The notes under the pieces are model-generated. The model saw only the letters and a list, made by a program, of their open reading frames with translations, did not search any database and was not told the origin of the DNA. Shown one piece after another: positions 8,632 to 16,888 of a stretch of DNA of 64,000 nt. The DNA comes from Pseudoduganella rivuli (GTDB taxonomy: Bacteria; Pseudomonadota; Gammaproteobacteria; Burkholderiales; Burkholderiaceae_D): positions 34,932-98,931 of the forward strand of contig NZ_WKJJ01000025.1 in assembly GCF_009674485.1 (NCBI RefSeq), read 5' to 3'. Position numbers and translations under genes: made by a program. How positions within the stretch are numbered: the stretch's first letter is position 1; each line of letters starts with the position of its first letter.

Positions 8632-10462
8632 TGGCGGCGAATGGTTTGCGCTGGGCCGCCACGTCGTTCAGCCAGTTCAATTCCTTCGCGGTTTCCGCCG
8701 CGGCGCCCATGGGCAAGCCGGTCGGCGCAATCGACGCCTTCACGAACGGCGCGAAAGCCTGCGCCACCGATCCGCCAAACAGTTCCAGCAGCTTGTCGAA
8801 CTTCGACACTTCGCGCTCGATGTAGACCACGCGGTGATCCGGGCCCAGTTTCGCGCGCTCCGCCGCGGTTTTCAGCGCATCGCCATAGCTGCCCAGGCGG
8901 TCCACCAGGCCGCGCTCTTTCGCCTGCGTACCGGTCCAGACGCGGCCCTGCGCCACTTCGTCGATCTTCTCCGGCGTGGTCTTGCGCGCGGCCGCCGCGC
9001 GGGTCGTGAAATCGCTGTAGATGTGGTTGACGCTGGTCTGGATCAACTGGCGGAAACGCGGGTCCATCGGACGCAGCGGGTTGCCGGCGCCGGCCAGCCA
9101 CGTGGTGGTCACGCCGCCCGTATGGATGCCCAGCTTGTCGATGACCTTGTCCGCCGTCGGCATCAGGGCGAACACGCCGATCGAGCCCGTCACGGTGTTC
9201 GGTTCCGCGATCACTTCGTCGGCCGACATGGAAATCCAGTAGCCGCCCGATGCCGCCACGTTACCCATCGATACGATCACCGGCTTGCCCGCAGCGCGGG
9301 TCAGTTCCAGCTCACGGCGGATCAGTTCCGACGCGAACGCGCTGCCGCCAGGCGAATCAACACGCAGCACGACGGCCTTGATGTTCTTGTCTTCGCGCGC
9401 CGCGCGGATCAGGTTCGAGGTCGAAATGCCGCCGATCTGGCCCGGTGGCGCCGTGCCGTCGGTGATTTCACCGACCGCCATCACCACGCCAACCGCATCG
9501 CCCATGAGTTTCGGACGCACACGGGCCGCGTATTCGTCGAAGCCGACCTGGCGGAACGATTTGCCCTGCGCATCGCGGGCGCCGCGGTCGATCATCATCT
9601 GGCGGATTTCATCGCGGGTTTTCAGCCCGTCGACAAACTTGGATTCCTGCGAGAATTTACCGAGGTCGCCGCCCGCCTTTTCAAACAGCGCCGGCAAGTC
9701 GTCGATGATTTTCATGATCTGGCCCTGCGGCAGCTTGCGGGCTTTTTCCACTTCGTCCGTGTAGCTGGCCCACAGCGCGTTTTGCAGGTACGCCTCGGCT
9801 TCCTGCGCGGCAGGCGACGGGCCATTGGCGATATACGGTTCGGCAAAGCTCTTGTAGGTGCCGACCTTCATCAGGTTGACGGTGATGCCGACCTTGTCCA
9901 GCGCGTCGCGGTAGTAATTGCGGTGGCGGCCAAAGCCTTCCAGCAACACGCCGCCCATCGGATGCACGTACACTTCGCTGGCATGCGCGGCCACCAGGTA
10001 CTGGCGCTGGCTGAAGTTGTTCCCCCAGGCGACGACCTTCTTGCCGGACGCCTTGAAGCGCTCGACCGCGCGCGCCACTTCGCGCAGGCTGGCCTGGCCG
10101 CCGCCTTCCATTTCATCGAGCAACAGCAAGGCGCTGCCGACATTCGGGTCCTTGGCGGCGGCGTCCAGCACGTTCAGCACGTCGCGCAGCACCACGGTGC
10201 GATGGGTTTCCCCGCCCGTCAGGTTGGCCTTGACGGCATCGCGCACGCCGCTGGCCGACTGTTCCACCAGGTCGCCCTTCAATTCGAGCACCAAGGTGGT
10301 TTTTTCTCCCAGCGGCTTGATGCCGCCAAAGAAGATGCCCCACGCCAGCGCCAGCAGCACGATCAGGAACAGTAAATTGAGAATGGCCCTGCGGCCCGCA
10401 TCCAGTGCGCGCCAGGCAAAGCCGAAGCCCGAGCGCACATAGGAAAAGATGGATCGTGACAT
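8603..10462 (-). CDS. sppA: SppA, signal peptide peptidase (67K type)
   Basis: A 619-residue inner-membrane serine protease that degrades signal peptides left after protein export. It has a membrane anchor at about 27-46 and two tandem S49 peptidase domains. The catalytic Lys is K204 in MKVGTYKSFAEPY, and the catalytic Ser is S374 in VDSPGGSAFASE, matching the Ser/Lys dyad of the E. coli enzyme. The start at 10462 is supported by an AAGGAG ribosome-binding site that lies inside the last codons of the upstream symporter gene, two bases away. The two genes therefore form a translationally coupled pair. Confidence 0.93.
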   Translation of the reverse strand: MSRSIFSYVRSGFGFAWRALDAGRRAILNLLFLIVLLALAWGIFFGGIKPLGEKTTLVLELKGDLVEQSASGVRDAVKANLTGGETHRTVVLRDVLNVLDAAAKDPNVGSALLLLDEMEGGGQASLREVARAVERFKASGKKVVAWGNNFSQRQYLVAAHASEVYVHPMGGVLLEGFGRHRNYYRDALDKVGITVNLMKVGTYKSFAEPYIANGPSPAAQEAEAYLQNALWASYTDEVEKARKLPQGQIMKIIDDLPALFEKAGGDLGKFSQESKFVDGLKTRDEIRQMMIDRGARDAQGKSFRQVGFDEYAARVRPKLMGDAVGVVMAVGEITDGTAPPGQIGGISTSNLIRAAREDKNIKAVVLRVDSPGGSAFASELIRRELELTRAAGKPVIVSMGNVAASGGYWISMSADEVIAEPNTVTGSIGVFALMPTADKVIDKLGIHTGGVTTTWLAGAGNPLRPMDPRFRQLIQTSVNHIYSDFTTRAAAARKTTPEKIDEVAQGRVWTGTQAKERGLVDRLGSYGDALKTAAERAKLGPDHRVVYIEREVSKFDKLLELFGGSVAQAFAPFVKASIAPTGLPMGAAAETAKELNWLNDVAAQRKPFAAITHCLCESP

Positions 10463-10464
10463 CG

Positions 10465-11964
10465 TTACTCCTTGTTGAAATTTAATTTCTGGCAACACTT
10501 TAACGGATACGGGGCCGATTTGCCACTGGGACGGGAGATCAAAAACAACCCGCCCATCACCAGCAATCCATTGACCACCAGCAGCTCCAGGCCGATCCGG
10601 TACGAGCCGAACAGCGCGCCCTGCCACAGGTCGATCAGCCAGCACAGCGCCGGCCCGGCCAGCACCACCAGCGGCACCATGCGGTCATCGACGGTGCGCC
10701 GCGTCAGGATGCCGAACGCGAACAGGCCCAGCAGCGGTCCATACGTGTAACCAGCCAGCTTCAGGATCACACCGATCATGCTGGGGCTGGCTATCCATTT
10801 AAATACCATCACCAGGGCCAGGAACAGCGCACAGAAAGCCAGGTGCACGCGCCGCCGCAGCCGGACCCGCTGCGCTTCGGACAAGTCATTCCGGCGCGCA
10901 ATGCCCAGCAAGTCGATGCACACGGACGACGTCAGCGCGGTGATCGCGCCATCGGCGCTGGGGAAAAGGGCCGATATCAGCGCAATGAAAAACACCAGTT
11001 GCAGCGCGGCCGGCAGATGGCCCATGACAATCGCCGGGAACAGCTGGTCGCCCTTCGCGGCCACGCCCGCCACCGGCGCATACAGGTGCAGCAAGCCGCC
11101 GAGGAACAGGAACAGCGCCAGCACCGCCGTCAAAATCACCGTCAGCAGCACCATGTTTTTTTGCGCATCGGCCAGGGTGCGCACGGAAATGTTCTTTTGC
11201 ATCATTTCCTGATCCATGCCCGTCATGGCGATCGTGATGAACATGCCGGCCACCACCTGTTTCCAGAAATACGCGGGGCTGTGCACATCCAGTGTCAACA
11301 CGCGCGACAGGCCCTGCCCGTCCATGCGCGCAAGCGCCCCCGCCACGTCGAGGTCCTGCGCATGCAGCAGGAACGCGGCGCAAGCCACCAATCCTGCCAG
11401 CATGCCCGCCGTTTGCAGGGTATCGGTCCAGACGATGGTTTTCACGCCGCCGTCGTAGGTGTACAGCAGGATCATGGCCAGGATCACCAGCGCCGTGGCC
11501 CAGAATGGCACGCCGAGGCTGTCCAGCAAGGTCGCTTGCAGGATATTGACCACCAGGTATAGCCGCGCGCTGGCGCCCAGCGTGCGCGACAGGATGAAGA
11601 AGGCGGCGCCGCTCTGGTACGAGCGCCGTCCCAGCCGCACGTCCAGGTAGTGGTAAATCGACGTCAGCTTGAGCCGGTAATACAGCGGCAACAGCACAAA
11701 GGCCACCGTGACGTAACCGAGCACATAGCCCAGCATGATTTGCAGGTAGCCGAAGCCGTCGCGGCCCACGGCGCCCGGCACGCTGATGAAGGTCACGCCG
11801 GACAAGGTGGTGCCCACCATGCCGAACGCCACCAGCAGCCAGTTGCTGTTCTTGTTGCCGATAAAAAAACTGTCGTTGGTGGCGTTGCGCGACGTCCGCC
11901 AGGCGACACCCAGCAGCAGGGCGAAATACGCGAGGACGACGGCAAACAGGGAAGCGGGAGACAT
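10465..11964 (-). CDS. Sodium:solute symporter (SSF family)
   Basis: A 499-residue membrane protein with about 13 hydrophobic helices. Its N-terminus has the SSF pattern (NDSFFIGNKNSNWLLVAFG, then TTLSGVTFISVPG) typical of Na+-coupled carriers. The core segment AGMFITIAMTGMDQEMMQKN is characteristic of the subgroup annotated in Bacteroidetes and Proteobacteria as sodium:solute symporters of unknown substrate. It lies directly upstream of sppA, with the sppA ribosome-binding site inside its final codons. The solute cannot be told; sugars, sialic acid and amino acids are all known in the family. Confidence 0.88.
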   Translation of the reverse strand: MSPASLFAVVLAYFALLLGVAWRTSRNATNDSFFIGNKNSNWLLVAFGMVGTTLSGVTFISVPGAVGRDGFGYLQIMLGYVLGYVTVAFVLLPLYYRLKLTSIYHYLDVRLGRRSYQSGAAFFILSRTLGASARLYLVVNILQATLLDSLGVPFWATALVILAMILLYTYDGGVKTIVWTDTLQTAGMLAGLVACAAFLLHAQDLDVAGALARMDGQGLSRVLTLDVHSPAYFWKQVVAGMFITIAMTGMDQEMMQKNISVRTLADAQKNMVLLTVILTAVLALFLFLGGLLHLYAPVAGVAAKGDQLFPAIVMGHLPAALQLVFFIALISALFPSADGAITALTSSVCIDLLGIARRNDLSEAQRVRLRRRVHLAFCALFLALVMVFKWIASPSMIGVILKLAGYTYGPLLGLFAFGILTRRTVDDRMVPLVVLAGPALCWLIDLWQGALFGSYRIGLELLVVNGLLVMGGLFLISRPSGKSAPYPLKCCQKLNFNKE

Positions 11965-12009
11965 ACAATTCCATTACAGAAAACACTGGGGCGCAATATA
12001 TCACTGCCT

Positions 12010-12015
12010 TAAAAT
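12010..12015 (+). promoter_or_regulatory. Putative -10 box giving a leaderless dgt transcript
   Basis: TAAAAT ends six bases before the dgt ATG, and no ribosome-binding site is visible between them. Initiation about 7 bases downstream of the box would place +1 at the start codon. The -35 region is weak. Confidence 0.4.
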
Positions 12016-12021
12016 AGCGCC

Positions 12022-13224
12022 ATGTACTCACAAGACACCATCGCCTACGCCCGGCAACAGGAAACCCTGATCCGCCCCCTCGAATACCGCGCACACGCCC
12101 AGCATGACGGCCGCAGCGAAGCCCGCGAAGACGGCATGCGCGATTATGCGCGCGTGCTGTACGCGGCATCGTTCCGCCGCCTGCAGGGCAAGATGCAACT
12201 GCTCGGCGTGGACGCCAATCGCTTCAACCGCAACCGGCTGACGCACAGCCTGGAAGTGGCGCAAATCGCCCGTTCGATCGCCGCCGAACTGGGGCTGGAG
12301 CGCAGCGTCGTGACGGAAACCTGCTCGCTGGCGCACGACATCGGCAATCCGCCGTTCGGCCACTATGGCGAAAAAATCCTCGACAGCCTGTGCGCGGACG
12401 CCGGTGGCTTCGAAGGCAATGCACAGGCGTTCCGTATCTTGCGCACGCTGGAAAAACGCCACTACGGCTATCCGGGCCTGAACCTGACGGTGCGCACGCT
12501 GTTCGGCATCACCAAGTATTTCCACACGCGGGCGGAAAACCCGAAGAAATTCCTGTACGACGACGATTACGCGTTCCTGTCCGGCGAACTGGCGAAGCAC
12601 GGCATCACCGTCACGAAAAGCATCGATGCGCAAATCATGGATTTATCCGATGAAATCGCGTACGCGGCGCACGACGTGGAAGACGCGCTGTCGTTCGGCA
12701 TCATCACCGTGGGGGAAATCGCCCATGAATTCAAGATCAGCCCCGACTACAGCGGCGCCTATGACCAGTTTTCCCGCATCGCGGATTTCGCGCACAGCGA
12801 AGCGCTGAAGTGCGAACAGCATGCATCGTCGGAAGAATATTCGATCGTGCTGCGCAAGGAACTGACGTCGCAGATCGTCTACGAACTGTGCCGCGATATC
12901 GCGGTGGTCGACGGGCAGCTGGGGTACAGCTCCAAGCTGTTGCTGGCCAAGGGCCTGAAAAGCTTGCTGTGGCGGGCCATCCTGCGCAAGAAGGATGTGC
13001 AGTTGTATGAAAAGCGGGGCGAGAAAATCATCCGCGGCCTGTTCGAAGTGCTGACGGACCGCCACTACAACCGCGACAACATCTTGCTGCCGCCGGAACT
13101 GCGCAGCCTGAAGGACAGCCGCGAGCGGCTGGTGATCGATTACATTGCGGGGATGATGGATACGTCGGCGGCGCAGGAGTACGAGAAGTACTTCGGGCCA
13201 CGCAGCCTGGAGGCGATTTACTGA
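12022..13224 (+). CDS. dgt: Deoxyguanosinetriphosphate triphosphohydrolase (dGTPase-like, HD domain)
   Basis: A 400-residue cytosolic enzyme that removes the whole triphosphate from dNTPs, helping to balance the nucleotide pool. The HD metal site is intact: H75 in NRLTHSLEVAQIARSIA, and H105-D106 in CSLAHDIGNPPFGHYGE. A further Asp occurs in MDLSDEIAYAAHDVEDAL, as in the family. The length and ending fit dGTPase-like type 2 proteins, which are often less strict for dGTP than E. coli Dgt. The gene stands alone, divergent from the symporter gene, and appears to be read from a leaderless or very short-leader mRNA. Confidence 0.9.
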   Translation: MYSQDTIAYARQQETLIRPLEYRAHAQHDGRSEAREDGMRDYARVLYAASFRRLQGKMQLLGVDANRFNRNRLTHSLEVAQIARSIAAELGLERSVVTETCSLAHDIGNPPFGHYGEKILDSLCADAGGFEGNAQAFRILRTLEKRHYGYPGLNLTVRTLFGITKYFHTRAENPKKFLYDDDYAFLSGELAKHGITVTKSIDAQIMDLSDEIAYAAHDVEDALSFGIITVGEIAHEFKISPDYSGAYDQFSRIADFAHSEALKCEQHASSEEYSIVLRKELTSQIVYELCRDIAVVDGQLGYSSKLLLAKGLKSLLWRAILRKKDVQLYEKRGEKIIRGLFEVLTDRHYNRDNILLPPELRSLKDSRERLVIDYIAGMMDTSAAQEYEKYFGPRSLEAIY

Positions 13225-13457
13225 CGCGGCAGTGCGGTTGCCGGCGACGGAGGCGCCCTTCCCGTTTTCCGGATTTACTAATTTACGCTATCCCTTGCTA
13301 CCTGCCGCTTTCCCGTTCTGATTGAATCTGCCATCAAAAAGCGGGGAACTAAACCGTGTGACAGCGGTCCAAGAATTAGTACGTGTTATCGCTGAACCGC
13401 GCTGCTTCGTGTGAGGTAGCAGCCGTTAGCAAAACCGGCTTTTTCGAGGAGACCGCC

Positions 13458-13547
13458 ATGCCCCACATTAACCGCACGATTTTCATGCCGGTGGACTTGC
13501 TGGAAGCGTTCAGCAAGCATACCGGCCTTTCGTGGAGCAGCCTGTGA
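13458..13547 (+). CDS. Possible 29-residue peptide or gene remnant
   Basis: A short ORF begins with ATG after a good GAGGAG ribosome-binding site and ends at TGA 39 bases before the DUF5984 gene. Its ending, FSKHTGLSWSSL, looks like a fragment of a larger protein rather than a random sequence. The 233 bases between dgt and this ORF (13225-13457) hold no gene or clear signal that I can see. It could be a leader peptide coupled to the next gene or the remnant of a deleted neighbour. Not recognised as any known family. Confidence 0.3.
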   Translation: MPHINRTIFMPVDLLEAFSKHTGLSWSSL

Positions 13548-13586
13548 GCATGCTTGCCGAACGCTTTTCATACCTACTTGCTTCCC

Positions 13587-14084
13587 ATGCTGATTAATTT
13601 CGAATTGACTCCCCTTCAAAATGTGGCGCCATGGGGGGAGCCAGACAATCTCGGCCTCTCCTGGTTTGGCTTAACGGATGGCCAATATTGGATAAGTGCC
13701 GGAGAGGCCTCGCTTTTCGAATATAGCGAACACGCACGCAGCGCCGGCGCGCGGCGCTACTGCGATTACCAGATTGCCCGCCTGCTTGAAGATATCCTCG
13801 ACATGCTCCCTTCGGTCATGGAGCCCGTGCCACCGGCGCTGGTCCAGTATCTCTCGGGCGATTCGGGGAAGAAGTGGCGCAACAAGCTTTCCTCATGGTC
13901 CATCGAACAATTCGATGTGATTGACGAAGACGAATATTGGCGGCTAACTGGGTATGCGGACGCATTGTCCTTTAACCGGTTTCTTGACTCGGCCTTCAAG
14001 CGCGCGAGTGGGAATGCCGTGACCACCTCGTGGGATGAGGTGCAGCGTGCAATTATGACGATTTCAGGCGATACCACTGCTTGA
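13587..14084 (+). CDS. DUF5984-family protein
   Basis: A 165-residue cytosolic protein whose opening, LTPLQNVAPWGEPDNLGL followed by SWFGLTDGQYWI, fits the DUF5984 family. It has no signal peptide or membrane segment and no known catalytic motif. The base composition is visibly poorer in GC than dgt upstream and the MFS gene downstream, which hints at acquisition by transfer. The ATG at 13587 lacks a clear ribosome-binding site; a TTG eleven codons upstream in the same frame is the alternative. Proteins of this kind are often found near polymorphic toxins, so an orphan immunity role is possible, but this is inference. Confidence 0.6.
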   Translation: MLINFELTPLQNVAPWGEPDNLGLSWFGLTDGQYWISAGEASLFEYSEHARSAGARRYCDYQIARLLEDILDMLPSVMEPVPPALVQYLSGDSGKKWRNKLSSWSIEQFDVIDEDEYWRLTGYADALSFNRFLDSAFKRASGNAVTTSWDEVQRAIMTISGDTTA

Positions 14085-14115
14085 TGCCAGGTAAGCGCAT
14101 TCGCCTCCTGTCCGA

Positions 14116-15318
14116 TCAATGCCCGCCCACCACCCGCCGCACCGCCACCACCCGTCCCCCATCCCGCACATCAAGCCGCCCGCTAAACGCCGTCAACCCA
14201 TACGCCCCCATCACCACCAGCGCCCCGATCCACCCCGTATGCACCAGCCCCAGGTGCTCGACAATCAAGCCCCCGCCCCACGCGCCGCCTGCAATCCCGA
14301 GATTGAACGCCGCGATATTCAAGCCGGACGCCACATCCACGGCACGCGGCGTGTAATGCTCCGCCTGCTGCACGACATACACCTGCAACCCCGCCACATT
14401 ACCAAACGCCACAGCGCCCCACAGCAGCACGGTTGCGACCACCAACACCGGATGCGGCGCCGTGAACGACAGCACCAGCAATACGGCGGCCAGCCCCGCG
14501 AAGATGATCTTCAGCGCACCGATCGGACCGCGCCGGTCCGCCAGCTTGCCGCCCCAGATATTGCCGACGGCCACCGACACGCCATACACCAGCATCACCA
14601 GCCCCACCGCATTGTCGCCAAAGCCCGCCAGTTTTTGCAGGATCGGCGCCAGATACGTAAAAGCCGTGAACGAACCGCCGTAACCGGCCGCCGTCATCGC
14701 ATACACCAGCAGCAAGCGCGGCTGGCCCAGCACCTTGACCTGTTGCAGCAGCGATGCGGGCGGGCTGTGGCGAATATTGGAAGGGACGAACAGCAGGCTG
14801 CCGATGAACGCCAGCACGCCCAGCGCGGACACGGCAAGGAAGGTGGCGCGCCAGCCCAGGTGCTGGCCGATGAACGTCCCCAGCGGCACACCGGTCACCA
14901 GCGCCACCGTCAGGCCGGTGAACATGATGGCGATCGCGCTGGCCGCCTTTTCTTTCGGCACCAGCGACGTGGCGATGGTGGAACCGATGGAAAAGAACAC
15001 GCCGTGCGCCAGCCCCGTTAAAATGCGCGCGGCCACCAGCGATCCGTAACCGGGCGCCAGCCAAGCCAGCAAGTTGCCGGCGGTGAACAGCACCATCAGC
15101 CCCAGCAGCAATTGCTTGCGCGGCACGCGGCCCGTCAGCGCGGTCAAGACCGGCGCGCCGACGGCCACGCCCAGCGCATACAGGCTGACCAGCAGCCCGG
15201 CCGATGGCAGGTTGACGCCCAGGTCGGCGGCGATGGTGGGCAGCAGCCCTACGATAACGAATTCGGTGGTCCCGATGGCAAACGCGCTGATGGTCAGCGC
15301 CAGCAAGGCAATAGGCAT
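14116..15318 (-). CDS. MFS transporter, DHA1-type exporter (AraJ/YdhP-like)
   Basis: A 400-residue major facilitator with about 12 transmembrane helices. The N-terminus (LTISAFAIGTTEFVIVGLLPTIAADLGV) is the signature of the AraJ/YdhP/NepI branch of proton-driven exporters. Motif A-like loops (TGRVPRKQLLLG and LADRRGPIGALK) and the motif C-like LVTGVPLGTFIGQHLGWR are visible. An AGGAG ribosome-binding site precedes the ATG. The gene is convergent with the DUF5984 gene and otherwise isolated. Substrates of this branch are mostly unknown; sugars, purine nucleosides and drugs have been shown for members. Confidence 0.88.
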   Translation of the reverse strand: MPIALLALTISAFAIGTTEFVIVGLLPTIAADLGVNLPSAGLLVSLYALGVAVGAPVLTALTGRVPRKQLLLGLMVLFTAGNLLAWLAPGYGSLVAARILTGLAHGVFFSIGSTIATSLVPKEKAASAIAIMFTGLTVALVTGVPLGTFIGQHLGWRATFLAVSALGVLAFIGSLLFVPSNIRHSPPASLLQQVKVLGQPRLLLVYAMTAAGYGGSFTAFTYLAPILQKLAGFGDNAVGLVMLVYGVSVAVGNIWGGKLADRRGPIGALKIIFAGLAAVLLVLSFTAPHPVLVVATVLLWGAVAFGNVAGLQVYVVQQAEHYTPRAVDVASGLNIAAFNLGIAGGAWGGGLIVEHLGLVHTGWIGALVVMGAYGLTAFSGRLDVRDGGRVVAVRRVVGGH

Positions 15319-15420
15319 GAATAACTCCTGTCGAGGTTGGATGCCCGGCAGTATCGCGCCTATCGTCTTTGCGAAAAATACGTCATTCGGCAGAATATAT
15401 TTGAGTGAAAATCAACAATC

Positions 15421-15639
15421 ATGAATGCAGAAGCGCTGGCGCAATTGCTGACTTACAAGATGCCCTACGGCAAATACAAAGACCGCGTGCTGGCCGACCT
15501 GCCCGGCCACTACCTGGGCTGGATGGCCCGCGAAGGCTTTCCCAAGGGCCAGCTGGGCAGCCTGCTGGCCCTGATGTACGAGCTGGACCACAACAACCTG
15601 CGCGCCCTGCTGGACCCGCTGCGCGCGCCGCGCCGCTGA
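15421..15639 (+). CDS. DUF3820 family small protein
   Basis: A 72-residue protein with the DUF3820 pattern MPYGKYKDRVLADLPGHYLGW and GFPKGQLGSLLALMYELD, near the family's full length. The family is described in Pfam as a putative quorum-sensing-regulated virulence factor, mainly from Pseudomonas data; its biochemical role is not known. It has no signal peptide. The start ATG follows an A-rich leader without a strong ribosome-binding site. It lies 37 bases before the DinB-like gene on the same strand, so they may be co-transcribed. Confidence 0.8.
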   Translation: MNAEALAQLLTYKMPYGKYKDRVLADLPGHYLGWMAREGFPKGQLGSLLALMYELDHNNLRALLDPLRAPRR

Positions 15640-15676
15640 GCGGCCTACAATGGCAGTTTTAATGGTGGAGACAGAC

Positions 15677-16213
15677 ATGGCAGGCACCAGCTACGTGCGC
15701 AAGATGGCCGAATACAACGCATGGATGAATGCGAAAGTGTACGAGGCAGCCGGCAAGCTGCCCGCTGAAGAACTGGCCCGCGAGCGCGGCGCCTTTTTCG
15801 GCTCCATCCTCGGTACCTTGAACCACCTGCTGGTGGCCGACACCATCTGGCTCAAGCGCTTCGCCGCGCACCCGTCGCAATTTGCCGCGCTGGAAGCCGT
15901 GCGGTCACTGCCGCTGCCGGAACGGCTCGACACCATGCTGTTCACGGACCTGGCGCCGATGACGGTGCACCGCGTCTGGCTCGACGGCGTCATCACGGCC
16001 TTTGCCGACACCGTCACGGACGCCGAACTGGCGTCCACCCTGCACTACGCGAACACCAAGGGCATCCCCTACTCCCGCCAGTTGTCCGGCGTCCTGATGC
16101 ACTTCTTCAACCACCAGACCCACCACCGGGGCCAGGTGTCGACGTTGCTGACGCAGGCGGGCGTGGATATCGGCGCTACGGATTTGCTGGTGCTGATACC
16201 GGACGCACTGTAA
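15677..16213 (+). CDS. DinB-family protein (putative metal-dependent four-helix bundle enzyme)
   Basis: A 178-residue DinB-like protein. The three metal-ligand histidines of the family are visible: one in LNHLLVADTIWL (about residue 50) and two in NHQTHHRGQVSTLL near the C-terminus. Members include thiol-dependent transferases and hydrolases, and many have no assigned reaction. I chose the ATG at 15677 because GGAG lies at the right distance; the frame also contains an ATG five codons upstream and a further one before it. It ends one base before the convergent glutaredoxin-like gene. Confidence 0.85.
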   Translation: MAGTSYVRKMAEYNAWMNAKVYEAAGKLPAEELARERGAFFGSILGTLNHLLVADTIWLKRFAAHPSQFAALEAVRSLPLPERLDTMLFTDLAPMTVHRVWLDGVITAFADTVTDAELASTLHYANTKGIPYSRQLSGVLMHFFNHQTHHRGQVSTLLTQAGVDIGATDLLVLIPDAL

Positions 16214-16594
16214 TCAGCCGCCGATCTTGGGCGCCGTCAGCGCCGTGAACTCACCGCTGTCGATCAGGCGCTGCAAATCCTGCGCGCCGCCGATCAACGT
16301 GCCGTTGATGAACACCATCGGCAACGTCGGCCAGCCCGACCACATCTTCAGCGCCGTGCGGCGGCGCCACTGGCTCAAGTAGCTGCCGTACTCGAGATAC
16401 GCGTATTGCACGCCCTGGCGGTCCAGCAAGCCCCGCGCCTTGCGGGGGAAGGGATTCATGGCCATGCCGACCACGACGATCTTGTTGGCCGCGACGGCGG
16501 CCTGCACTTCCTGCACGATATCGGCATGGTTGCCGCTGATCTTCGCGCGGATGGCGGGGTGGATGCGGGATTCCTCGAGGACTGGGCGGCTCAT
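16214..16594 (-). CDS. Glutaredoxin-like protein lacking active-site cysteines
   Basis: A 126-residue protein with a glutaredoxin fold: an N-terminal helix region, the strand IVVVGMAMNPFPRKARGLL, then the TLPMVFINGTLIGGAQDL segment that matches the cis-Pro loop and GG motif of monothiol glutaredoxins. Where a redox CPYC or CGFS motif should be, the sequence reads NPFP, and the whole protein has no cysteine. It therefore cannot do dithiol or monothiol chemistry and may act as a binding or scaffold protein. The same motif gives a conserved-looking WRRRTALKMWSGWPT region. It is convergent with the DinB-like gene, with no gap. Confidence 0.8.
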   Translation of the reverse strand: MSRPVLEESRIHPAIRAKISGNHADIVQEVQAAVAANKIVVVGMAMNPFPRKARGLLDRQGVQYAYLEYGSYLSQWRRRTALKMWSGWPTLPMVFINGTLIGGAQDLQRLIDSGEFTALTAPKIGG

Positions 16595-16701
16595 TATTTT
16601 GCAAACTCCGATACTAAATTAGGAAGATGATGGCATTTTTGAGACAACATTTCCACAATGCCACGCTAGAATGGTGTCATATCACCCGTGGAGGAAATCC
16701 A

Positions 16702-16878
16702 ATGAAAACGACACTCGCCCTGCTTGTCTTTGCAAGCCTTGCCCTGACGGGCTGCGCCACCCAACCTGCTGCAACCACTGCGCAAGCGCAGGCAGTCACG
16801 ACGCCCAGCCAGATGATGAAAGCGGAGTATGACACGCCGATCACGGCCAGCCGCGAAGCGCGCCGCACCGTCCAGTAA
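16702..16878 (+). CDS. Small putative lipoprotein
   Basis: A 58-residue protein with a classical lipoprotein signal: Met-Lys, a hydrophobic stretch, then the lipobox LTGC with Cys at about residue 17. The mature part of ~41 residues is rich in Ala, Thr and Gln with no recognisable domain. The start is set by a strong GGAGG site seven bases before the ATG. A TAGAAT box at 16667-16672 could be its -10. It stands alone between the glutaredoxin-like gene (divergent) and the EAL gene (convergent). Function unknown. Confidence 0.7.
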   Translation: MKTTLALLVFASLALTGCATQPAATTAQAQAVTTPSQMMKAEYDTPITASREARRTVQ

Positions 16879-16888
16879 TCCCCGATCT

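Noticed and set aside
13458..14084. Single frameshifted gene joining the 29-residue ORF and DUF5984
   Set aside because: The short ORF does not resemble the N-terminus of DUF5984, whose own start region looks complete.
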